A stretch of 64,000 nt of DNA from Dendrolimus kikuchii (GCA_019925095.2 CM034408.1:434001-498000); one strand, 5' to 3'; numbered from the stretch's first letter, positions 11,216 through 22,459 are shown. Notes: generated from the sequence alone by a model not told the origin. Numbers and translations: made by a program.

Positions 11216-11684
11216 TGTTCCGAGTGTGGGACTTGAATTAAAAATGCCGTTGTAATTTATTAGGAACTATACAAACCCGTATAACACAGGTACAAATATA
11301 ACTGGACACAACCAGTACAAACTGCACGATTCAATAACACGCGCAAAGTCCGTCACTATACAGCTTATCGAATGTACACACGTCTTGCTTGTATCGTAAT
11401 CGTCGCTTGACTGCCCCTCTCTGCATTGGGCCTTCGCTTTATAATACACCGATGTCTACCTGGCAAGCGTCGGCGCAATTGCCAGAAAACGTAATCCGCA
11501 CACCTGCGTAATTTTTCCTGCGAACGGCCATAAACAAGAACAATTACAATAGGCTATTGTATAATTACAAATTTTAAACACAAAGAAAACAAAAGAAGAT
11601 GGTCATAAAACAGTTTCAACGTTATCAGCTCAAACGCCGCGGCAGGTAATAAATACAGGTATGCAGGTGGCCCAACTTGTAACA
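11216..11684 (-). mobile_element. LTR-H solo LTR
   Basis: TGTTCCGAG...TTGTAACA, 469 bp; flanks GCAT and GTAT are a 4-bp duplication with one change. Confidence 0.8.
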
Positions 11685-11688
11685 GTAT

Positions 11689-12363
11689 TTATTATGTTTA
11701 ATTTTTAAGTATTTTTACAGAAACTCATAGTTTATTTTAACAGATAGCTTATATTAGAAATGCTTGTGACCGTGTTCGGTTCAGTTATTAGAAGAGAGCG
11801 AGGAGCTCGATGATCAGTCACTTGTTATTGTTGTTTGACGCTAATGACAGTGACGTTTGATTGTACAGATTAAATACCACTGTTAGCACACCTACCTGTT
11901 ATAGAATCACGTGAAATCTACCGAACGGATTTAAGTGAAACTCGACAATGCTAGCTTATATCCCGGATGACCAAGATATTTTTTTTCTAATATGTAGTCA
12001 ATAAAGAGCGCTACGGTGGCGTATTTTTAAAGCTGTTATTTCAATTGAATTCATTAACAAACACATCGTTATGGAAACGCAAACGAAGTTTTTCTGGCAT
12101 TTACACTTCTCCGAATCCCTCGAGAACTATCCTTTTTGGAAAGAAATTGAATGTCGTGGAGAGACTCTTCAGGTGAATAATTAAAATTAAAAAAAAAACT
12201 GAAAAAGCTAAATAGTGTATTGCTTGATGACTGACATTTTTGTAAAGAAGGGGAATTCCCGGCAGGAGCTAAATTGTCAATTTTAAATCGTATGTTCCAT
12301 TTATTGCTGTGTTTTTGAGCATTACATATTGTCCCCAATAGAAGTGTTCTGTATATATATACA
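11689..12363. other. AT-rich, nothing recognised
   Basis: Long minus-strand open frames here run into the adjacent LINE-T antisense and are not genes. Confidence 0.45.
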
Positions 12364-12648
12364 TGGTTCGGGCATGTGGAAAGAATGCATGATGAAAGAA
12401 TGACAAAACAGATATACAATGCAAAAGTGGATGGATGCAGAAGTCGTGGAAGGCCACGACACACCTTCCATGATCAAATTGATCGTGTACTAGCAGAAGG
12501 AGCGTTAAGAACAGACGAGCGTGCGTGACAAGAGCTATGAATGTCAAAGAAGCAAGTGAGGTGTGTAAGAATAAGTCTGAATGGCGCTCTGTTGGTCGTG
12601 CCTACCCCGCAAGGGAACTGGCGTGAAGTTATGTATGTATGTACGTAC
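12364..12648 (+). mobile_element. LINE-T copy 8
   Basis: From TGGTTCGGGCATGTGG to the (TATG)n tail; a short internal deletion near 12503 (GTGATGTCAGGAGCC reduced). No clear duplication. Confidence 0.85.
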
Positions 12649-12888
12649 AATTTCTCAAAAGTCAACACACATTATATGTATAAAGTGAAATTGATAGTTT
12701 TTTTTTTCTTTTAAGTCCCCACTTTGAGTTTAGACCTCCTCCAACTTTTCTATTCTCTTGTCTTGTTCTTCCTAGAACGGCTGTTAATTCTATTTCGTCG
12801 ATTTCTCTAGCCCTCTGGTCCAGTGGTCCAGCTCATGTGGTGGTTTTCTTCGTCCATCTGTTGTCCAAGACTCGTGCTAGTTCTATCA
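12649..12888. other. Unassigned
   Basis: Pyrimidine-rich; no supported feature. Confidence 0.45.
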
Positions 12889-13207
12889 GTATTCTTTCTC
12901 CGTTCCTGCACGGATGCAAATACAATTTCCTGCGGCCGGGCAGTCTGTCGTAAGAGGCGACAGAACAACCCACAGCCAGGTGGTAGGGCATTTGCCCGAC
13001 TGGATGGCTACCACCCCTGGTCTAGAGCATGTCGCCATAACAACCTTGAGTTGTGTTCCGGCATTAGTGACCAGATTCCAATCTCCCTTAAGAGAGCAGC
13101 AGCGCATTTGTAGCAACTTTGCTGTTGCAAATGTTCATAGGCGATGGTAACCGCTTGCCATCAAGTGGACCGTCTGCCTGTTGGCTGATCTCTTGCAATA
13201 AAAAAAA
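12889..13207 (+). mobile_element. SR-A copy with inverted 5' end
   Basis: Near full-length SR-A ending CTTGCAATAAAAAAAA. Its first 23-27 nt are present only in reverse orientation (12889-12915), after which the forward sequence resumes at about 12919. Confidence 0.85.
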
Positions 13208-13692
13208 ATATATATTTGATTATTTTCTTGGTAAAATAATTCGCACATTGCGTATTCACACGTTAGACTATTTAACAATTCCTTTTGCGTTCTGGTCATC
13301 CTCTTTGGAGTCCAGGGTTCAATTCCTTAACTTTTATTCTCCACATCGCATCGCATAACCTTCGGGATTCCAATCTAAGACCATTGACATACATAACATA
13401 TATATATATATTAATATAGAAATCTTGTTAAAAATGTAATTTCAGATGTAGCATTTTCATCACGAAGATTATTAACCTCTGAAAGCCGATGGAATAAAGC
13501 TAAAAGCCAATAAATAAATTTTCATTTTGATAAACACATTTTCCGGGTTTCCCGCATTCATATTTCAGTTGCACGTCATCCCGCGACACTCCCCCCCAAT
13601 TCTTTATTCATAGATTCCGTAATATATTGAATAATTTGAATCTACTTATACGTACATGTTTTTTTTTGAATTTGTGTTACATATTTATATTT
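13208..13692. other. AT-rich, nothing recognised
   Basis: Short TA run near 13400. Confidence 0.45.
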
Positions 13693-13874
13693 GACGGCCT
13701 CTGTGGTTGAGCGGGCGAAGCCTTTGCCAGCAAACCTCACTGCAACGCAGAGGCTCCGGGTTCGATTCCTGGTATAGTAAATTTCGGAAACGTATTTTCT
13801 CCGTTATTTACTATGGTCTGGGTGTTTGGGTTCGGCCCCAGAGTGGTCAGTTGTATATTACCCATAACATTTTG
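13693..13874 (+). mobile_element. SINE-C copy, 3'-truncated
   Basis: tRNA-like head with A box TGGTTGAGCGGG and B box GGTTCGATTCC, then the SINE body to TTACCCATAACA, where SR-A begins. Confidence 0.85.
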
Positions 13875-14106
13875 CCAGATGGTAGGGCATTTGCCCGACT
13901 GTATGGCTACCACCCCTGGTCTAGAGTATGCCGCCATAACAAGCTTGTGTTGTGTTCCGGCATTAGTGACCAGGTTCCAGTCTCCTTTAAGAGAGCAGCA
14001 GCGCATTTGTAGCACCTTTGGTGTTGCAAATGTCTATAGGCGATGGTAACCGCTTTCCATCGAGTGGGCCGTCTGACTGTCTGCTGAACTCCTGCAATAA
14101 AAAATA
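13875..14106 (+). mobile_element. SR-A copy, short form
   Basis: Starts TTTTGCCAGATGG, the recurrent internal 5' boundary, and ends CTCCTGCAATAAAAAA. Confidence 0.85.
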
Positions 14107-14147
14107 ATATATATATATTAGTAAGTAGAAAATGAGAGCACTAATTT

Positions 14148-14200
14148 GGCGTAGCGTGGCGTAGCGCTACGGCGTAGTATTGCGGCGTAGCATGTAGCAA
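14148..14200 (+). repeat. CGTAG-rich cluster
   Basis: TGGCGTAGCG is repeated back to back and followed by degenerate GCGGCGTAG units. Possibly the end of an uncharacterised MITE; a related cluster lies at 18525-18585. Confidence 0.45.
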
Positions 14201-14452
14201 ACAAATGAATCCAACGCAAACCGGCTACAACCGGTTACAACTAGTTACGAGCAGAATGTACCGGATTAATTAGACAACTACGCCGGCTACGGTTCCCTTT
14301 ATTCCCGGTTTTTTTTCTTCATTATTATTCTACGTACATGACAGGAAAAATATCAACATTACATTTTTAGTCCTTTTAATGACTTATGGTCTGTTTCACA
14401 ATGTACAAGTGAAATATCCAATAGCTATTTAACAAATTAATTATGTGACATA
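14201..14452. other. Unassigned
   Basis: Several CCGG/CTAC-rich words near 14220-14300, no supported feature. Confidence 0.4.
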
Positions 14453-15035
14453 CATACATACATACATAACTTCACGCCAATTCCCTTGCGGGGTAGGCAT
14501 GAACAACAGAGCGCCGTTTAGGCCCATTCTTACACACCTCACTTGCTTCTTTGACATTCATAACTCTTGTCATGCAAGCTCGTCTGTTCTTAAAGCTCCT
14601 GACATCACCTTCTGCTAGTACACGATCAATTTGATCGTGGAAGGTGTGTCGTGGCCTTCCACGACTTCTGCATCCATCCACTTTTGCATTGTATATCTGT
14701 TTAGTCATTCTTTCCACATGCCCGAACCACCGGAGCATTCCTTTCCTTACCTTCACCCCGACACTCTCTTCCATACCCAACTCTCGCTTCCATACGTGAG
14801 CGTAGGTACCAGCACCGCGTTGTGTATGGTAAGCAGCGCCTAGAAGTTCACCTAACGCTCCATTCACACTATTCCCCAAATTCACTCTTCTTTCTGTATC
14901 AGCGGTGTACCTTCCATCCCTGCTAAAAGAACATCCAAGATATACAAACTCATTCACTTGCTCCAGCATAACATCATCGACCATTACCCTTGCATTCGTT
15001 CTGGTTTCTTCTCTTTCAAACACTATAACCTTAAC
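14453..15035 (-). mobile_element. LINE-T copy 9, longest 5' reach
   Basis: Extends furthest toward the reverse transcriptase, including YLGCSFSRDGRY. Two internal deletions relative to the 35822 copy: one of about 140 bp between short CTCTCTT repeats, one of about 26 bp near 14829. No TA at the tail junction and no clear duplication. Confidence 0.85.
14472..15023 (-). pseudogene. LINE-T ORF C-terminal segment, 183 open codons
   Basis: Longest open LINE-T frame. It starts within the reverse-transcriptase thumb side (VNEFVYLGCSFSRDG), passes an NLGNSVNGALGELL stretch, then jumps by deletion to the MLRWFGHVERM block and GRPRHTFHDQ, and ends ARELA. Both deletions kept the frame open. The YxDD catalytic motif and the endonuclease are absent, so it is not functional. 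The MLRWFGHVERM...GRPR signature is typical of the C-terminus of RTE/Proto2-like LINEs; exact clade unproven. Confidence 0.7.
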
Positions 15036-15040
15036 CTACA

Positions 15041-15315
15041 CGAAATATATGTATTAAGAAATGCATTCTGTGTTGTAATATGTTTTAATCATTTTAATTT
15101 ACATTTTATACAATTTTTTATACAGTTTATATAAGTACAGCTTGAAATATCTAATGCCTTCATTTTTTATTGATCAAAACAGCATATAAATTATTTTTTG
15201 TATTAGTGTGAACGGAACATTAATCTCAACGTGAAAATTTCAACATAAATATTTTCAAAACTGGCTTAATTTCAGATTACGTTTCGTGAAATAGTATTCA
15301 ATTATAAATAAATGA
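15041..15315. other. AT-rich, nothing recognised
   Basis: No supported feature. Confidence 0.45.
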
Positions 15316-15622
15316 ATGTCTAAATCGGCCGGTTCAGCGGCGGAAACAGCCGAATCACTCAAGCGGCGCAAATATGCAACCCTCTGTGAGAGTTATATGT
15401 TTGTGCCGTTTGCTGTCGAGACCCTTGGACCGTGGTGGTCCTGAGGCCACGAGCCTCTACCAACATTTATGGAAACGACTCATTGACTCTTCAGGTGATC
15501 AGAGGGCTGGTGCTTACCTCGGCCAACGGATCAGTATGGCGATCCAGCGAGGAAACGTAGCCAGCCTTCTGGGCACCTTACCCATAGAAGACGGTGATCT
15601 GGGCTCAGTATTCTACTTATAG
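15316..15622 (+). pseudogene. LINE ORF C-terminus with frameshift (AVETLGPW...QRGN family)
   Basis: First frame from ATG 15316 reads KRRKYATLCESYMFVPFAVE then TLGPWWS and a stop near 15440. The adjacent frame continues GDQRAGAYLGQRISMAIQRG then NVASLLGTLP to a stop at 15620-15622. This AVETLGPW / QRIS.AIQRGNAAS.LGT pair is a recurrent retrotransposon C-terminus in invertebrates; one indel near 15435 breaks it. Smaller pieces of the same family lie on the minus strand at 23477-23580 and 63160-63255. Confidence 0.65.
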
Positions 15623-15705
15623 TCTTGAGGGATTATGAGTAGAATACAATACAAATAAGTTAAGTTTTCTTGCATTGTATTCTTGGAATATGATGATTTA
15701 TTATA

Positions 15706-16167
15706 CATACATACATATATAACTTCACGCCAGTTCCCTTGCGGGGTAGGCACGAACAACAGAGTGCCATTTAGGCTTATTCTTACACACCTCACTTGCC
15801 TCTTTGACATTCATAACTCTTGTCATGCAAGCTCGTCTGTTCTTAAGGCTCCTGACATCACCTTCTGCTAGTACACGATCAATTTGATCATGGAAGGTGT
15901 GTTGTGGCCTTCCACGACTTCTGCATCCATCCACTTTTGCATTGTATATCTGTTTAGTCATTCTTTCCACATGCCCGAACCACCGGAGCATTCCTTTCCT
16001 TACCTTCACCCCGACACTCTCTTCCATACCCAACTCTCTTTCTTAGATTTTGCGCAGTGCTCGCATCTCGACCGCGTTTACTCTACTTTCATGCTCTCTC
16101 TTCCATACCCAACTCTCGCTTCCATACGAGAGTATGGAAGCGAGAGTTGGGTATGGAAGTTATTATT
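15706..16167 (-). mobile_element. LINE-T copy 10 with folded-back 5' end
   Basis: 10-bp duplication ATTTATTATA at 15696-15705 and 16168-16177. The 5' end (right side) is a perfect hairpin at 16100-16159. Confidence 0.9.
16100..16159. repeat. Perfect 28-bp inverted repeat, 4-nt spacer
   Basis: Arms 16100-16127 and 16132-16159 around GAGA. Both arms are LINE-T sequence, forward and reverse. Confidence 0.95.
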
Positions 16168-16177
16168 ATTTATTATA

Positions 16178-16684
16178 AATAATATATATACATAACCTAC
16201 AGCATCTTTGTTAAATGAAAATCTTATCCTAAAATCCGTACATCCGTACAATGCTTGCATTTGCTGTCGAAATACAGGATTCCTTCGTGGTCCAATTAAA
16301 TGATACATAGAATCACCTAATTCGTGTTCAGTGAAATCAAATATTTCCATTTTACAAATGTACATTCACAAAAAAAAACAAAATTTTCAACAGTAAGAAC
16401 GATCGCCGTTAAATAAAATTAGTTACAAATTAAACTGCCTAAATACGTTTTACATAAAACGTATTGACAGTTCTTTAAACGTATTTAGCCGTATATTTTG
16501 CGTTGTGCGAGACGCTAATTGTATTTAAGGGTGTTAAATACGTTTTGTTAAATAAATTTAAGCAACCTTTTCGAATCTCAGCTGTCAACCAGATGTGGCA
16601 GAGTTGCTATTGGCCACTTGATCTGACATATAGTTTACATACATACATAAGTGTGCCCGTCCGTATCGTCGACCTAATTTCCTA
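16178..16684. other. AT-rich with part of MITE-like family K
   Basis: 16397-16565 shares TTAAACTGCCTAAATACGTT, TTTGCGTTGTGC and GACGCTAAT..GTATTTAAG words with 17655-17760 and 18290-18475; ends unclear. Confidence 0.45.
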
Positions 16685-16854
16685 GAAATACGTAATCCGC
16701 ACACCTGCTTAATTATTCCCGTGAACGGCCATAAACTAGTACAATACACAATAGACTGTTTTTCTAAGTACACAAAAGAAGTCCAAAGGAGGGAAGGTAA
16801 TAAACTGTGCTTTATGGCAGACAGGTGTGCATTCAATTTTGTCGGCACGTAACA
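16685..16854 (-). mobile_element. LTR-H fragment
   Basis: Ends ...GGCACGTAACA as other minus-strand copies do; the other end is lost. Confidence 0.65.
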
Positions 16855-16950
16855 ATATTATGAAATGTTATGTCGCGAAATTTAGAACCTCTCCCATCCC
16901 TTGTCACACTTCCCTTAAGGTATGGCGTAATTTATGGACGTCCCCTAAGA

Positions 16951-17066
16951 CATACATACATAACTTCACGCCAGTTCCCTTGCGGGGTAGGCACGGACAC
17001 CAGAGCGCCATTCAGGCTTACTCTTACACACCTCACTTGCTTCTTTGACATTCATAGCTCTTGTCA
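16951..17066 (-). mobile_element. LINE-T copy 11
   Basis: Tail plus about 100 bp of C-terminus. Junction lacks TA and no duplication found. Confidence 0.8.
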
Positions 17067-17339
17067 GTATATAGTTTACAGGGTACTTTATTTGTCAGTT
17101 AGCGCTATTTGTCAATTGTGAAAAGCAAACGTTGTCTTTATTCGATAAATAAGTTGCAAATAGCTTATTGGGAACTTTATTTGGACTTTGTGAAACAGGC
17201 CCTTAACTAATTATCTGAAACTTGTTATTTATGACTTATTTGTGTAAAAGAAATACCCAATTGGGTAATAGGTATTGCAGCTTCTTGGAAGAAGTTTAAA
17301 TATACCGATAATTTGTTGAACAGTTTTTTTATGTCTAAG

Positions 17340-17595
17340 GCTTGGCAACTAGGCCTTTAAGCCAGGCGCAGTTGTATTGTAGGCTACAATCCACGCCATT
17401 CAACGGAGTTCTTGTGAAAACTCGAAAGGCCACATTTGACTATACAGTTCACATTTCTCACAAAACACATAATTGCTACTCAAAAACTATCAATGTCCTA
17501 CAACTATTGTTCATTTTAGAGTAATTTTACACATTTTTCGAAAATAAAACTGCACAGCACAACGCCCCCTTTCAGATCCCGCCAAAAACTCCTAT
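17340..17595 (+). repeat. Repeat G, copy 1
   Basis: Starts CTTGGCAACTAGGCCTTTAA and matches 49180-49485 in reverse along its whole length; a head-only piece is at 18682-18730. Class unknown, about 270-300 bp. Confidence 0.7.
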
Positions 17596-17625
17596 TGAAC
17601 AGTTACTTTATAAGTGATGAAGAGT

Positions 17626-18476
17626 AAGGCCCGCTTGCACGACGATCGTCTTTAAATTAAATTTAGTTAATCATATTAAACTGCCTAAACATGTTTTACA
17701 CAAAACGTATTTAAGATGTCTTGCATTTAGCTAAATGTATTTATGTCGTCGGTAAAACAGCTAGATGTGTTCCGTTTCACGCGGCGATCTATATTTTCGG
17801 ACAAACACACGACTTGCTTCTTTGATGTTCAGTTAGCTCTTGTCATAAACAGGGATTCTAGTTGGCTTAAGGCAACCTGACATTTGTCATTTCCTCCGTT
17901 TAGTTAGGTTTACTTCGGAATTTTTGGCGGCAACCTGAAGAATGATGTCGTGGCCTTCCACGACTTCTGCATCTTATGGGTATTTAGCATTGAGATAAAT
18001 AATTAAAGAAATTAATATACGAGTGACAATATGTAATTGACTTTTTAATAACTTACAATTTCATAAATAATAATAAATATTGTAACACGGAGGTTTTGTT
18101 CTTCAGCACCAACCTCTACCAACGTTTATGAATATATGTATATAATGTCTGCGATGATATAAGACGTTTTTCTAATTACTAAATGAATCCAAATTTATCT
18201 ATAACATCTTTAATAATTAATTGTGGTAGCTAAGATATTTAAACTACTATAATATTAATTTATGAAAAGAGGTCACTCAACATTTTTTTGTCCTTAAACG
18301 CGTTTAAGGCAGTTAAATACCCATTTTTGGATGATTAACTTTGACAGTTCTTTAAACGTGTTTACCGGTAAATTTTACGTTGTGCAAGACGCTAATCGTA
18401 TTTAAGTGTGTTAAATGCGTTTAGTGTTTCTTAAATCAATTTAAGGAACGTTATGCAAGCGGCCCTTAATAATAAA
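17626..18476. mobile_element. Candidate MITE (family K)
   Basis: Ends AAGGCCCGCTTGCACGACG and, in reverse at 18457-18476, AAGGGCCGCTTGCATAACG; TAA lies outside both. The interior carries family-K words. Length 850 bp may include a later insertion (old LINE-T piece at 17812-17972). Confidence 0.45.
17812..17972 (-). mobile_element. Old LINE-T remnant
   Basis: Degraded GACTTGCTTCTTTGATGTTC and GTCGTGGCCTTCCACGACTT words in LINE-T order. Confidence 0.5.
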
Positions 18477-18777
18477 AACAATTTCCAGCAGCCTTTAATA
18501 GCAACAATGCATATGTATATGCTACGTGCTACGACGCTACGCGGGCGTAGCAGGTGCGTGTCTACGCCAGACCGTAGTCGTTACGTCAATCTTCACAGTG
18601 ACAGATGCCTTGGGCTCAATCTTCTTTGAAGTGATATAAATTGAAACCCGCCATCCGTATTTATTAATTTTATTTCGGTTTATGGCTTGGCAGCTAGGCC
18701 TTTAAGCCAGATCTTAGATTACAATATAGTTTCCTCATTTTGTACTACACAAGCGTGCTATCCGCGAAATTTACAAC

Positions 18778-19215
18778 ATGGAAGCACGGGATTCACAGTA
18801 TATACTTGAAAATCTTCTATATGTTAATAAAGTACTCGGCTTTTCCCAGATTAGGGTGATGTATTATAAAAATAGTCGAAGCAAAAATAAACTAGAAACC
18901 TCCACGTGTAGGCTTCACAAAGAACACAATAGTTTCGTGGGGCAAAGCATAATCCTCGTCAACAAAATCCCAGAAAGCGTTCAAGAGCTTTCGGTAAATA
19001 AGCTGAAAAAATTAGTAAGGCAACGTTTGGGCGAGAAGGCTTATTATACGACGAAAGATTTTCTAGACTACCGTACCGAATGGGCAAAATGCAATTGCTG
19101 CCAAGTTGTTTCAGTTATTATCTATACAAATTGCTTTGTTAAACCTCGTATTAGTTCAAAATACATTAAAAAAAGACCACGAATATATCAAGCCTTCACC
19201 GTCATTTTAATGTAA
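18778..19215 (+). pseudogene. Jockey/CR1-type LINE ORF C-terminus remnant
   Basis: 145 open codons. The middle reads CRLHKEHNSFVGQSIILVNK then IPESVQEL..NKLKKLVRQRL and KAYYTTKDFL, the C-terminal IPxSVxxL...KxxYY..xxFL pattern downstream of many insect Jockey/CR1 reverse transcriptases. No catalytic motif. A related tail is at 25160-25232. Could be mistaken for a host gene because the frame is open, but its motif order is that of a LINE. Confidence 0.55.
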
Positions 19216-19247
19216 GTAAATATATTTTTTGATGCTAAATAAGGTAA

Positions 19248-20083
19248 AAGTGAAAAAAGACGGAACCTGAGAATTATGCATTTTTTGTATTTAAAGACTA
19301 TAAATATGGTTTGCTATGGTGTAATAAGGACACTGAAATTATCGGAAACCCGTCATTTAGGTAAAAAATTAATAAACAATACAATTTATTACGTTAAAAA
19401 CCTGCGTGCGTCATATCAATAAAAATAATGTTCAATTTTAGCGTCACGACACTCACCTAGTTGTGATAAAAACACAATCACTTATTTAATTTCGGGATTA
19501 GTCTGCAAATGTAACATATATGACACGATCAAAATAATTAATCATTATAAAATCAACTATTAGGGCATTGATAAAAAACCACCATATATTGTAATTTGTA
19601 TTTTTATTGCAGGAGTTCAGCAGACATGCAGACGTACCACTTGATGGAAAGCGGTTACCATCGCCTATGGACATTTGCAACACCAAAGGTGCTACAAATG
19701 CGCTGCTGCTCTCTTAAAGGAGACTGGAACTTGGTCACTAATGCCGGAACACAACATAAGGTTGTTATGGCGGCATACTCTAGACCAGGGGTGGTCGCCA
19801 TCCAGTCGAGCAAATACTCTACCACCTGGCTGTGGGTTGTTTAGTCGCCTCTTACGACAGGCCGCCGGGCCGAAGGAAATTGTATTCTTTCTCCGTTCCT
19901 GCACGGAGCTGCTTGTAGCTGAAATCTCAGATTAATAATATTAAGAGACAAAGTTTTTACCTCACTTTACCTAAATGACGTGTTTCCGATAATTTTAGTG
20001 TCCTTATTATACCATAGCAAACCATATTTAGACTTTTTAAATACAAAAAATGCATAATTTTCAGGTTCCGCCTTTTTTCACTT
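19248..20083. mobile_element. Long-inverted-repeat element with nested SR-A
   Basis: Arms 19248-19365 and 19966-20083 (118 bp each) are highly similar in reverse orientation, e.g. AACCTGAGAATTATGCATTT against AACCTGAAAATTATGCATTT. The 600-bp centre holds SR-A 19603-19907. No protein remnant seen, so a fold-back or MITE-type DNA element is likely. Confidence 0.75.
19603..19907 (-). mobile_element. SR-A copy, near full length
   Basis: Poly-T, TTGCAGGAGTTCAGCAGACA ... CTCCGTTCCTGCACGGA, inside the inverted-repeat element. Confidence 0.85.
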
Positions 20084-21325
20084 TTTTGAGTGTTTACGCC
20101 ATTTATAGTATTTAATTAATATTAAAGGTAAAATCCACATTTTATATATTCGATATGTGCAATTGTGGCAGTATAATAAATAAACCGTCGCCTCGTTGTT
20201 TATTTAAATAACATTGCTTGAGTGCATGACGTGTAATTATCCATCCCTTTCTTTCCTTCATAATTCCCTATATTTGAGCCAAATATACCTCGCTCACTGG
20301 TGAGAAGAAATCGACGGAAAGAAAATTAAGTGAAATTATTATTACATTAACAGAGTCAGATCTGCAAATCAGCAACTTTACAGGAGAGCGCTCTGAACTT
20401 TGAATTGCTTATATTTTTTTTACTACAAGAATTAAATTTTCAAAAAAAATATTATATGTTAATATATGTTCGAGAGCTTATTTGCAATGCAATTAAATAA
20501 CATTTTTACTTATCTAAATGTTTGAAAAGCTAGTAATGGCTTTGTTATCCGTACATGGGTCATCATGATTTGTCGGATCTGTCACATCCAACAAAGTTAC
20601 ATGGACAAACATATTTATTCTTTGTAAGAAGTGCCACATACAACATTGTCATTAGTAAATCCTGTTTAAGTTTATGTCGTATTTAAATTGATATTATAAA
20701 TTAAATCCAATTTTTAATAAATTTGTTTCACAAATAACAAATAATCAAACATAATTGACAATTTAGGGACAAAATGAAAACAATCTTTGCCATAAAATTT
20801 GTTAAAATCATTAATTATAAAGTCTACCTGTATGAATGGCACTTAATAATCACATTTCAGGTTTCATTAGCTTAGATAATCAGTCTTAGTAATTTCTTTC
20901 TTACAAAAATATACCCCGCATACCCCCCTCGCGCCCCGCTAATAACGTCGGGAGTTAACATTCGTCATTGTTAATGGGAGATGGTGGCATATATGACATT
21001 GTTAATGTGGCTATTTTAAAAACTATGAGGAAAAATTACCTTTTTGTTGCTGCTATTGAAAAACAATGCTTTTTTAGGGTCATTAGTGAAATAAAACCAA
21101 AATGTCGAAAATTGCATATCCTACATTTGTACGGGACAAATGTACTGCCTCACACGTGTACTGCTCATCACTAATGCCAAACGTATTTTAAACTTTTATT
21201 TTATTACAATAAAATCTTCTTGTTTTACGTTAATTTCACATTAAATAAACTCATAGTAATTAAATAAATAATTATTGGTTTTGTAATACGTTAATTGTTG
21301 TATTTGCTCCGACATATATGTATAA
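20084..21325. other. AT-rich, nothing but a short dispersed repeat
   Basis: Only 21128-21174 (partner of 4878-4925) is recognised. The 68-codon frame at 20968 has no recognisable motif. Confidence 0.45.
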
Positions 21326-21468
21326 TGTCAGGAGCCTTAAGAACAGACGAGTGTGCATGACAAGAGTTATGAATGTCAAAGAAGCAAGTGAGGTGTGTAA
21401 GAATGGGCCTAAATGGCGCTCTGTTGTTCGTGCCTACCCCGCAAGGGAACTGGCGTGAAGTTATCCAT
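21326..21468 (+). mobile_element. LINE-T copy 12
   Basis: From ATGTCAGGAGCC to GAAGTTATCCATGTATG, abutting the poly-T of an SR-A copy. Confidence 0.85.
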
Positions 21469-21472
21469 GTAT

Positions 21473-21792
21473 GTTTTTTTTTTTTTTTTTATTGCAGGAG
21501 ATCAGCAGACAGGCAGACGGCCCACTTGATGGAAAGCGGTTACCATCGCCTATGGACATTTGCAACACCAAAGTTGCTACAAATGCGCTGCTGCTCTCTT
21601 AAGGGAAACTGGAACCTGGTCACTAATGCCGGAACACAACTCAAGGTTGTTATGGCGACATACTTTAGACCAGGGTTGGTAGTCATCCAGTCGGGCAAAT
21701 GCCCTACCACCTGGCTGTGGGTTGTTAAGTCGCCTCTTACGACAGGCCGCCCGGCCGCAGGAAATTGTATTCTTACTCCGTTCCTGCACGGA
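21473..21792 (-). mobile_element. SR-A copy, full length
   Basis: Complete from poly-A (as T19 or so) to CTGCACGGAT; one of the cleanest copies. Confidence 0.9.
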
Positions 21793-22074
21793 TAAGTATG
21801 TAAATATGTATAATATATATATAATTTCAAGTCTGACATAAAATCTTAGTCAAAGTCCAAATGAATGATGTTTTTCTGCCTTTAGACTAGGTAAAGCCAG
21901 AAACAGACTGTTTCACGTTCGACGTTTGACTAAAAAGTTAATAATACTTTAGTCAAAGGCCTAAATTGGAATTTATTTCGGGTTTTGTCGAAAGTCCTTG
22001 GGGTCCTTGGTCAAACTTAGGATAAATCATTAAATCCGGGAAGAGACTACATATCGACCTCTGACTATAACATC
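21793..22074. other. Unassigned
   Basis: No supported feature. Confidence 0.45.
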
Positions 22075-22459
22075 TTAATATATATAAATTAGGTGTCACG
22101 TTGTTTGTCCGCGATGGACTCCTAAACTACTTGACCGATTTTAATCCAATTTGCACACCGTGTGCAGTTTGATCCAACTTGAAAGACAGGATAGCTTACA
22201 ACCGTTGGAACTGGTAGGTGGCGCTGAGATCGGGTTCTAAATTGTTTTCTTCAGGGCAGAACGTCTGCCGGGACAGCTATTCTGTACTGTGACAGTGAAC
22301 TCCTCCTAAACGGCTGGACTGATTTGAATGAATTTGTTTGTGTGTGTTCAAGTGGATTCGAGGATGGTTTAGATTCACAATTGGACCCGGTAGGTGGCGC
22401 TGCAAACGGGTTCTAAATTTTATTTCTCCAGGGCAGAACAACGTCTGCCGGGACAGCTA
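22075..22459 (+). mobile_element. Hel-E copy, complete
   Basis: Begins TCTTAATATATATAAATTA, ends GGCAGAACAACGTCTGCCGG then GACAGCTAA. The GGCAGA/TCTGCC stem with 6-nt loop lies about 7 nt before the CTRR end, and the start is TC; these are Helitron hallmarks. No Rep/helicase, so non-autonomous. It contains the ACCCGGTAGGTGGCGCTG block twice in related form (22208 and 22385), suggesting internal duplication. Confidence 0.8.
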
